From the NCBI GenBank assembly GCA_039811865.1, contig JBDHZK010000139.1:1-6871 (forward strand): 6,871 nt of DNA. The letters are read 5' to 3'. Source of the stretch: JBDHZK01 sp039811865 (GTDB taxonomy: Bacteria > Actinomycetota > Actinomycetes > Propionibacteriales > Propionibacteriaceae). Numbering within the stretch: position 1 is the stretch's first letter; each line of letters begins with the position of its first letter. Below are positions 1-5,000 of this stretch, one piece after another. The notes beneath the pieces are model-generated. The model was given only the letters and a program-made list of their open reading frames with translations, did no database searches and had not been told where the DNA came from. Position numbers and translations under genes: made by a program.

Positions 1-34
1 TCCGGGGTCAGGTGCAAGGAGCTGGTGACGACAC

Positions 35-709
35 CTACAGCTGCCGCCGGCGGCTGACGAACTGGCGCCGGGCAAACAGCCCGATCGCGTAGGTGTGGTA
101 GCCGTCCATGACGGCGCCGACACCGCCGCCGAGCAGCGGCACCCGGCGCAGCACGAGGACGGCCAGGTGTTTGCCGCCGACGCGGGCGGCCAGGTCGCCG
201 AAGACCTGTTCGCTGACGTTGCGATCGAGCGCGGAGTTGAACACCGGAGCGGTGGCCACGACCATCGGCTGGGTCGGCAACTCGCCGGAGCCGACGCGGC
301 GGTTGAGTTCGTCCTCGCCGAACAGGCACATCGCCAGCGCGGTCCGGACGCGGCCGTCGTCCACGTCGTACCCGCGTAGGTGTGCGATCGCAGCGGCCAG
401 CCGCAGTTGGACGACCGCCATGCCGACCAGGTTCGCGGGCAGGGCGACGGCCACCGTCGCCAGCCCGCCGAGGTTGGTCAGGAATCCCTGCGCGGACGCG
501 AGCCGCACGTGGCTGGCGATCAGGGCGTCCAGCGCCTCTTCGATCTCGCCCCGGCGCTCGAGCTGCTTGGCGGCCGCGGCCTTTGCCCCAGGAACCGACG
601 GCAACCCGTTGATCGCCACGTCGAGCAGGCGTCGCAGGACGCCGCCACCCGCCTCCGGCGCCCGCTGCACCAGTGTCTTGCTGGCCTCGCGGGGGGTGGT
701 GTTGGACAT
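35..709 (-). CDS. EcsC-family protein, 224 aa
   Basis: I recognise this as an EcsC-family protein from its overall pattern. There is a charged helical N-terminus (about residues 40-75). A long apolar stretch at 78-102 (GGLATVAVALPANLVGM and on) is followed by the family's Q-rich/IAxxxGYD segment (QLRLAAAIAHLRGYD, 101-115) and a downstream R-x-R...L-x-LFGEDE stretch (120-135). The C-terminal block RVPLLGGGVGAVMDGYHTY (189-207) matches the glycine-rich 'P-x-x-G-x-x-x-G' end typical of EcsC proteins. The family is named after a protein encoded with the Bacillus ABC transporter EcsAB, but its biochemical role is unclear and no transporter genes lie beside it here. It is probably membrane-associated. 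The start at 709 is supported by GAGGAG (complement of 717-722) 7 bases upstream. It is divergent from aat. The left 34 bases of the window after its stop hold nothing recognisable. Confidence 0.82.
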   Translation of the reverse strand: MSNTTPREASKTLVQRAPEAGGGVLRRLLDVAINGLPSVPGAKAAAAKQLERRGEIEEALDALIASHVRLASAQGFLTNLGGLATVAVALPANLVGMAVVQLRLAAAIAHLRGYDVDDGRVRTALAMCLFGEDELNRRVGSGELPTQPMVVATAPVFNSALDRNVSEQVFGDLAARVGGKHLAVLVLRRVPLLGGGVGAVMDGYHTYAIGLFARRQFVSRRRQL

Positions 710-828
710 TTGTCGTCTCCTCGAATCGGGACTCGCGCCACTCCAGCCTAAGCAACCACCGCCTGCCCCGGCTCCGGCGCCGCCCTGAGCGTCCCCCGAT
801 CCGGCCCCGGCGTTGGCACAATGGCGCG
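710..828. promoter_or_regulatory. Divergent intergenic region, ecsC-like gene / aat
   Basis: These 119 bases must carry the promoters for two divergent genes. Leftward, the complement of 745-750 reads TAGGCT, a plausible actinobacterial -10 (TAnnnT), which would give a short leader of about 30 bases ending in the GAGGAG site at 717-722. Rightward, CACAAT at 817-822 fits nAnnnT and ends 6 bases before the aat ATG, so transcription could begin at or very near the start codon. I see no convincing -35 element on either side, so both promoters are inferences from spacing and -10 resemblance only. Confidence 0.35.
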
Positions 829-1527
829 ATGGCGCTGTCGGTTGCCTTCGGCAGGCAAACGAGTTGGCCCAGGTCGGATCTGATCACCTTTTCCGAAACC
901 TGGGATCCGGCGCTTGCCCTGGAGGGCTACCGCGCCGGGGTCTTCCCGATGCCCCTGCCGACGGTCGGATTCGGCGAACACATGGGCTGGTGGTCACCGC
1001 AGCGGCGCGGCATCCTGCCGCTGGAGGGCCTGCGGATCACCCGTTCGCTGCGCCAGTCGATGCGCCGCTACCAGGTGACGATCAACACCGACTTCGGCGC
1101 CGTGATCCGCGCGTGCGCCAACCCGGCCCGACCTTTCGGCTGGATCGACGCCGAGATCGTCGAGGCATTCACCCATCTGCACCGCCGCGGGTGGGCGCAC
1201 TCGGTGGAGACCCGGCTGCCGGACGGACGCCTGGTCGGCGGGCTGTACGGGGTCAGCATCGGTGGCCTCTTCGCGGGCGAGTCGATGTTCCACGACCCCC
1301 TTCTGGGCCGGGACGCCTCCAAGGTGGCGCTGGTCGCGCTGGTGGACTTCCTGTCCGCGGACGGCGTCGCGCGCCTGCTCGACGTGCAATGGGTGACCGA
1401 CCACCTGGCCAGCCTCGGCGCCGTCGAGGTCAGCCGCGCCGGCTACCTACGCCGCCTTGACGAGGCACTCCAACTGCCCCGGCCCAAGTGGCCCGTCCCG
1501 AGGAGGACCGATGCCCGAGATGCCTGA
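829..1527 (+). CDS. aat: Leucyl/phenylalanyl-tRNA--protein transferase, 232 aa
   Basis: Aat transfers Leu or Phe from aminoacyl-tRNA to the N-terminal Arg or Lys of proteins, marking them for ClpS/ClpAP-type degradation in the cytoplasm (the N-degron pathway). The family signatures are complete: YRAGVFPM (34-41), WWSPQRRGILPL (54-65), AHSVE (123-127), LVGGLYGVSIGGLFAGESMF (135-154), ASKVAL (163-168), and DVQWVTDHLASLGAVE (185-200). D185 and Q187 correspond to the Asp/Gln pair proposed for catalysis in the E. coli enzyme. Length is normal for the family. I chose ATG 829 because homology begins just after it and the open frame further upstream overlaps the ecsC-like gene on the other strand. 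No Shine-Dalgarno site precedes 829, so a leaderless mRNA is possible. The 3' end overlaps the DNA glycosylase gene by 17 bases, implying an operon. Confidence 0.95.
   Translation: MALSVAFGRQTSWPRSDLITFSETWDPALALEGYRAGVFPMPLPTVGFGEHMGWWSPQRRGILPLEGLRITRSLRQSMRRYQVTINTDFGAVIRACANPARPFGWIDAEIVEAFTHLHRRGWAHSVETRLPDGRLVGGLYGVSIGGLFAGESMFHDPLLGRDASKVALVALVDFLSADGVARLLDVQWVTDHLASLGAVEVSRAGYLRRLDEALQLPRPKWPVPRRTDARDA
1501..1506 (+). promoter_or_regulatory. Ribosome binding site that fixes the glycosylase start
   Basis: AGGAGG lies inside the aat coding region, 4 bases before ATG 1511 and 13 before the in-frame ATG 1520. The spacing is somewhat tight for 1511 but much better than for 1520. It also matches the N-terminal homology, so translation probably starts at 1511. 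The site allows fresh initiation while ribosomes are finishing aat. Confidence 0.7.
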
Positions 1528-2374
1528 GGTCGAGTCGTTGCGGACGTTCCTCGCGCCACGCTGTGTCGGCGCCGCGATCGTCCGGATCGACCTGGCCGCC
1601 TTCAGCGCGTTGAAGACCTACGACCCACCGCCGTCCGCGCTCTACGGACTCGAAATCGACGCGATCGAGCGGCACGGCAAGTTCCTGGCCATCGGCGCGC
1701 AGGGGTTGTGGCTCGTGTTTCACCTGGCCAGAGCCGGCTGGCTGCGCTGGAAGGAGGAGCAGCCGCAGCGTCCCGGGCGACCGGGACGCGGTCCGCTGAC
1801 CGCCCGGGTCGTCCTCGATTCCGGCGCGGGCTTCGACCTGACCGAGGCCGGGACCCAGCGCAAGCTGGCGATCTATGTCGTCCGCCACCCCAGCGACGTC
1901 CCGGGCGTCGCCACCCTCGGACCGGATCCCTTGGCCGACGACTTCGATGCCGCCGCCCTGGACGCCATTCTCGCCAAGGCCGGACGCGCGCAACTCAAGG
2001 GGGTGCTTCGGGACCAGAGAATCGTCGCCGGCATCGGCAACGCGTACTCCGACGAGATCCTGCATGCGGCCAAGCTCAGCCCGTTCAAGCCGGCGTCCGG
2101 GCTCTCCCCCCGCGAGCGCATGGCGTTGCTGGCGGCGATCAAGGGGGAACTCCAAGACGCGATCGAGCGGTCGGCGGGGCTGGCGGCGTCCGATCTCAAG
2201 GGGGAGAAGAAGTCGGGCCTGCGCGTCCACGGCCGGGCCGGTGAACCCTGCGAGGTCTGCGGCACGACCATCGCGGAGGTCTCGTTCGCCGACTCGTCCC
2301 TGCAGTACTGCCCCGGCTGCCAGACCGGCGGGAAGCCGCTCGCCGATCGTCGGATGTCCCGGCTCTTGAAGTAG
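1511..2374 (+). CDS. Fpg/Nei-family DNA glycosylase/AP lyase, divergent branch, 287 aa
   Basis: A base-excision repair enzyme of the Fpg/Nei (H2TH) superfamily, which removes damaged bases and cleaves the abasic strand. The N-terminus MPEMPEVESLRTFL matches the family's MPELPEVE start: Pro2 would be the Schiff-base nucleophile once Met is removed, and Glu3 the partner acid. K57 (HGKFL) fits the conserved lysine. The H2TH region spans about 145-195, including QLKGVLRDQRIVAGIGNAYSD (161-181) with N177. A C4 zinc finger uses C247, C250, C267 and C270. Differences from classical Fpg, aligned by eye, are: the Arg five residues before the third zinc Cys is Ser262; the void-filling Met of HLGMSG is Arg74 (HLARAG); the DPRRFG loop is replaced by TEAGTQRKL; and a tail, TGGKPLADRRMSRLLK, follows the finger. 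It is therefore safer called Fpg/Nei-family than mutM or nei; substrate preference is unknown. Likely co-transcribed with aat. Confidence 0.9.
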   Translation: MPEMPEVESLRTFLAPRCVGAAIVRIDLAAFSALKTYDPPPSALYGLEIDAIERHGKFLAIGAQGLWLVFHLARAGWLRWKEEQPQRPGRPGRGPLTARVVLDSGAGFDLTEAGTQRKLAIYVVRHPSDVPGVATLGPDPLADDFDAAALDAILAKAGRAQLKGVLRDQRIVAGIGNAYSDEILHAAKLSPFKPASGLSPRERMALLAAIKGELQDAIERSAGLAASDLKGEKKSGLRVHGRAGEPCEVCGTTIAEVSFADSSLQYCPGCQTGGKPLADRRMSRLLK

Positions 2375-2609
2375 CTGGGCGTTAGGTCGTTCGATCGGCT
2401 CAAGGCGAGTTTGGCAGGTCCTGTCGGTGGTGTTGGCGATGAGTTGGGTGAGCACTCTCGGCGGACCCGGGGCCGCGACTTCGGCTCGCACTCGGCGGGT
2501 TCGTCGAACGCTTCTCCGGAAACCCAGAGCTGCACCCGCCAAATACAGATCGGGTGCGACCGTCGTGGTCGCACCCGATCTTGGGTATCCGGATTGCCCG
2601 GCGCCCGGG
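2375..2609. other. Convergent intergenic spacer
   Basis: This stretch separates the rightward glycosylase gene from the leftward esx genes. Both strands stay open over parts of it, but the translations show no family resemblance, no initiation signal and only G+C-driven composition. I therefore see no gene. The only structured element is the hairpin at 2547-2581. The part from about 2390 to 2530 is unexplained; it could be a decayed gene or a dispersed intergenic repeat, but nothing in the window repeats it. Confidence 0.5.
2547..2581 (-). terminator. Perfect 15-bp hairpin, likely terminator of the esx operon
   Basis: Arms 2547-2561 and 2567-2581 are exact inverted complements (AGATCGGGTGCGACC and its complement) around the 5-base loop GTCGT. 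On the minus strand the hairpin begins 28 bases after the stop of the 96-aa WXG100 gene and is followed by GTATTTGG, which is moderately T-rich. That fits an actinobacterial intrinsic terminator with a poor U-tract. Rightward transcription from the aat/glycosylase unit would also cross the stem, 172 bases after the glycosylase stop, so it may act in both directions, although the plus-strand side lacks a T-tract. Confidence 0.75.
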
Positions 2610-2900
2610 TCAGGCCCAGCGGCCCTGAATGCGGCGCTCGTTGTCGTCGTAGCCCTGGGCGATCGTGCCGAGAACGCTGTTCATCTTCTGGATGACCTGG
2701 CCCATGTGCTCGGCGGAGGCGTCCCACTTGGCCTTGGCCTCGGTGTACGCGGAACGGGCGTCGCCCTCCCACTGGCCGAGCGAGGAGTTGAGCTGGCCCT
2801 CAAGAGTTCCGAGGTTCTCGGTCAACTTGGTGTGGGCTTGGCGCAGGTCGTCGATGCCCTGCGTCATCGCCTGGCTGTTGACAAGTGTGGTGTCGGACAT
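2610..2900 (-). CDS. WXG100-family secreted protein (EsxA-like), 96 aa
   Basis: A small helical-hairpin protein of the WXG100/ESAT-6 family, exported by type VII secretion as a dimer. The signatures are the length, the absence of a signal peptide, and W44-E-G46 in the turn between two predicted helices (about 8-40 and 48-85). A C-terminal Y84-x-x-x-E88 fits the YxxxD/E export signal. The start at 2900 is chosen because AGGAG (complement of 2911-2915) lies 10 bases upstream and the family begins here; the frame remains open further upstream but that part is shadow sequence overlapping the next gene. It lies 40 bases downstream of the 104-aa WXG100 gene, presumably on the same mRNA, and is followed by a hairpin terminator. 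The assignment as the EsxA rather than the EsxB partner is by position and tentative. Confidence 0.93.
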   Translation of the reverse strand: MSDTTLVNSQAMTQGIDDLRQAHTKLTENLGTLEGQLNSSLGQWEGDARSAYTEAKAKWDASAEHMGQVIQKMNSVLGTIAQGYDDNERRIQGRWA

Positions 2901-2940
2901 GTTCTGAGTTCTCCTGGGTGATCGAGGTGGTCGGGGTGGC

Positions 2941-3255
2941 TCAGCCGTTGAGGGCGGCGTTGATGGCGTTGCTGGCGGCCTTCTGCTCTTCCTCAGCCGA
3001 GGTGTAGTTGCGCTGGGTCTCGACGAGCTTGCCGTGGATCTCCTCAAGCGCTTGCTGAACCGCACCGAACTGGCGATCGAACTCGGTGTAGGCGCCGTAG
3101 AAGGCGTCGGACGCCTGGCCGTGCCAGCCGGTCCGCAGCGCAGTGATCTGGTTGCTCAGGTTCTGCTGGTTGGAATGGATCTGGCTCGCGGCTTCCTCAA
3201 TCTGGCCGGCGGCCTTCTGCATTGCTGCGCGGTCAACAGTGGTCTGACCCGACAT
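2941..3255 (-). CDS. WXG100-family secreted protein (EsxB-like), 104 aa
   Basis: The partner of the following 96-aa gene and likewise a WXG100 protein. W44-H-G46 is in the inter-helix turn, with predicted helices at about 8-41 and 47-95, and a C-terminal Y84-x-x-x-E88 export-type motif is followed by a 16-residue tail (AASNAINAALNG at the end). There is no signal peptide or membrane segment. The start at 3255 has a clear GGAGG (complement of 3262-3266) 6 bases upstream. It is the first gene of a two-gene leftward unit. The two proteins align without gaps from Met1 through Glu88, with identical positions for W44, G46, Y84 and E88, so they look like an old tandem duplication that now forms a heterodimer. 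Calling it EsxB-like rests on the first position and the longer tail, and is tentative. Confidence 0.93.
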   Translation of the reverse strand: MSGQTTVDRAAMQKAAGQIEEAASQIHSNQQNLSNQITALRTGWHGQASDAFYGAYTEFDRQFGAVQQALEEIHGKLVETQRNYTSAEEEQKAASNAINAALNG

Positions 3256-3529
3256 GGTCTTCCTCCAATAGTCTCCCGGCGCCGCCGGGGGTGGTTTCTG
3301 GGATTCGCAGCTGGGCTGCGGTGTCGTCCTGTGAAAAACAGTAGGTCTGGCGGGGGTCACCCGTCCGGGGGCGAGCTGGGATTTTCGGTGGCCGCCGATG
3401 GTTTGAGTACGGGTCCTCACCGATGCGGCCGGCGCCCGCGCCAAGCGGCCCAAGGGGATCGTCTGGCGGACGCGCGGCCTCGACACCGGGCGTCCCCACG
3501 ATGGCCGCAACCAGTCGTCGCGGGCGCGC
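3256..3529 (-). promoter_or_regulatory. Leader and probable promoter region of the esx pair
   Basis: These 274 bases lie between the eccB stop and the first WXG100 gene and contain no credible gene. On the minus strand, TACTGT (complement of 3338-3343) sits in a locally A/T-rich patch and fits the actinobacterial -10 pattern TAnnnT. CGGACG, 18 bases further upstream (complement of 3362-3367), keeps the GAC core of a -35. That would give a leader of about 75 bases. A small hairpin (CCCGGC 3275-3280 with GCCGGG 3284-3289) lies just upstream of the GGAGG site in this leader and could affect mRNA stability or translation. A separate promoter would let the abundant substrates be made at a higher level than eccB. 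No clear terminator for eccB is seen, so read-through is also possible. Confidence 0.35.
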
Positions 3530-4894
3530 TCACAGCTCCTTGCTGGCGTTCGCCTGGTCGAGGACGACGCCTGCGGGCAGGCCCGCCGGGATCAGCCGGA
3601 TCACCTCGCCGGGGACGGGGACGATCTTGACGTCGCCGTAGCCGAGGGACTGGCGGGAGGCGACGTCGGGAACAGGGTAGGACTTGCCATTGAGGACGAG
3701 GTAGGCGACCGCCGAGGCATTCAGGGCCGTGTCGTTTTGGATCATTGCCCCTTGGCCCTGGTTGAGGACGATCTTGTCGGCGGCGTTCGCGCCGCCAGAG
3801 CCGGGGACCGCGTCGGGGGTCGGGACGCCGAGCGCGAGCAGCGGCCGGTTCGCCCCGTTCCAGGTGGCACACACCGATGACGTGTCGAAGTTGGCTCCGG
3901 TCTCGGGGAAGGGCTTGCCGTCGGGCATGTCCTGGTCGGACGCGCGGTCGACCGAGCTGCGCGCGGCCGCCAACTGGGGGCTGGTTACGGTCTGGATCCT
4001 CGCTTGGTCGGGCTGGAGCAGGCGGGCGTCCAGGTAGCTGATCCGCGAATAACCGTCGCGCAGCACCACGTAGTACGTCTCCGACGAGGTGCCTTGGTTG
4101 GCGACTACGACCTCGCCCACGAGCCGGTTGTCCACCGGACGATTCGGCTGGCCGCCGAAGCCGTCGATTCGCAGTGGGCGAAACTCCACGCCTTGGGGGA
4201 GAGCGTTGATGAAGCGGCTGCCGGCCGTGATCGGTGCGAACCCCTCGGTGATCGGTGAGCGGACGACGCCGGCGTCCCGGACGACCTTGTGAGCGCGGCC
4301 CTCCAGGACGAAGTACTCGTTGCCTTGGTCGTCCAGCAAGACGACGGACGCGCTGTGATTGGGGACGGCGCCTTGGGCCATCTCGAGCGTCGTGGCGCGC
4401 TTTCCGTTGACCGGAGCGCCGCTACAGACCCGGATCGGCAGGGTCGCCATGTCCTTCGGGTCGGGCAACTGGCGAGGGGCGTCCGCGATGCCCTGCATCC
4501 GGCCGATCGGGACGCCCTTCATGGACGCCGTCTTGAGCGAGATGATCTTGCCCTCGGGGCCGGCCAGCAGACGGGCCGAGGTGATGTTCGCGGCGGGCCG
4601 CAACTGCCGGTTGCCGTCCGGGCCGCGGTAGGTGAAGACCGCGCCCGACTGGGTGTCGATCAGGATCAGCTCGCCGTCGTCGGTCCGCCAGGACTGGACC
4701 CCGCCCTTGGACAGCAGGCCCACCACACCGAAGCCCGCCAGGATCAGCACTCCCGCGAGCAGCCCCACGAACATGCCCGTCGATAGGCGGCGCAGGCCCG
4801 GCTGTGGGACGTCCGGGTCGCGGTTGACCAGGGCGGCGACGAGGCGCTCGTGGGTGAAGGTCTGCGCCTTCAGCAGGTCCTTGCGCGTCGCCAT
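3530..4894 (-). CDS. eccB: Type VII secretion protein EccB, 454 aa
   Basis: EccB is a single-pass core component of the ESX membrane complex, with a short cytoplasmic N-terminus and a large extracytoplasmic domain. The cytoplasmic segment KDLLKAQTFTHERLVAALVNRDPD (5-28) fits the family's start. A membrane helix lies at about 41-62 (MFVGLLAGVLILAGFGVVGLL). The outer domain follows with repeated beta-rich units, including SWRTDDGELILIDTQSGAVF (68-87) and the final DVKIVPVPGEVIRLIPAGLPAGVVL (421-445). Its only two cysteines, C157 and C342, are placed as the conserved disulfide of EccB outer domains. Length is close to the family norm, slightly short at the C-terminus. The start ATG at 4894 is preceded by only a weak AGGA-like site (complement of about 4902-4905). 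It is upstream of and co-oriented with the WXG100 pair, and divergent from eccE. Confidence 0.95.
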   Translation of the reverse strand: MATRKDLLKAQTFTHERLVAALVNRDPDVPQPGLRRLSTGMFVGLLAGVLILAGFGVVGLLSKGGVQSWRTDDGELILIDTQSGAVFTYRGPDGNRQLRPAANITSARLLAGPEGKIISLKTASMKGVPIGRMQGIADAPRQLPDPKDMATLPIRVCSGAPVNGKRATTLEMAQGAVPNHSASVVLLDDQGNEYFVLEGRAHKVVRDAGVVRSPITEGFAPITAGSRFINALPQGVEFRPLRIDGFGGQPNRPVDNRLVGEVVVANQGTSSETYYVVLRDGYSRISYLDARLLQPDQARIQTVTSPQLAAARSSVDRASDQDMPDGKPFPETGANFDTSSVCATWNGANRPLLALGVPTPDAVPGSGGANAADKIVLNQGQGAMIQNDTALNASAVAYLVLNGKSYPVPDVASRQSLGYGDVKIVPVPGEVIRLIPAGLPAGVVLDQANASKEL

Positions 4895-5000
4895 GCGTTC
4901 GTCCTAGCCGGAATGGGTCCACCGAAGCCCGCGGGGGGCCACCTACGTGGGCCTACAGTAGTTCCCGACCGGACCCCCGACAGCCTTGCGGGAGCAGCAG
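4895..5000. promoter_or_regulatory. Divergent promoter region between eccB and eccE
   Basis: The 106 bases between two divergent secretion genes must drive both. They contain the odd palindrome CTACAGTAG (4953-4961). Read rightward it gives TACAGT (4954-4959) and leftward TACTGT (complement of 4955-4960), so each strand has a TAnnnT-type -10 at the same place. Implied leaders are about 35 bases for eccE and about 53 for eccB. The leftward read has a weak -35-like CTGTCG (complement of 4978-4983) at 17-base spacing; the rightward read has no recognisable -35. Adjacent is an imperfect inverted repeat, GGCCAC-CTAC-GTGGGCC (4938-4954, one bulged base), which could be a regulator site. Confidence 0.4.
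4990..4994 (+). promoter_or_regulatory. Ribosome binding site that fixes the eccE start
   Basis: GGGAG lies 6 bases before ATG 5001, an ideal distance. It rules against the in-frame TTG at 4986, which would put the site inside the coding region. Confidence 0.7.

Noticed and set aside
673..828. N-terminal extension of aat starting at ATG 673
   Set aside because: It overlaps the start of the ecsC-like gene on the other strand, has no family similarity, is Arg/Pro-rich as expected of a shadow frame, and the Aat homology begins after Met 829.
1430..2542. Long leftward open frame opposite the glycosylase gene
   Set aside because: Antisense shadow of a well-supported gene in high-G+C DNA, with no recognisable domain and no ribosome binding site.
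1873..2772. Leftward open frame spanning the glycosylase 3' end, the spacer and part of the esx gene
   Set aside because: It crosses a strong terminator-like hairpin and overlaps two well-supported genes; the translation is low-complexity.
3431..3442. Hairpin GGCGC-CC-GCGCC as an eccB terminator
   Set aside because: The two-base loop is too small for a stable hairpin, the stem is only 5 bp and there is no T-tract; ordinary in this base composition.
3423..3641. Small rightward gene between the esx pair and eccB
   Set aside because: It overlaps the eccB 3' end on the opposite strand, is Arg/Pro/Ser-rich, and has no ribosome binding site or conserved pattern.
4986..5000. TTG start for eccE at 4986
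   Set aside because: The GGGAG site at 4990-4994 would lie inside the gene; ATG 5001 has correct spacing.
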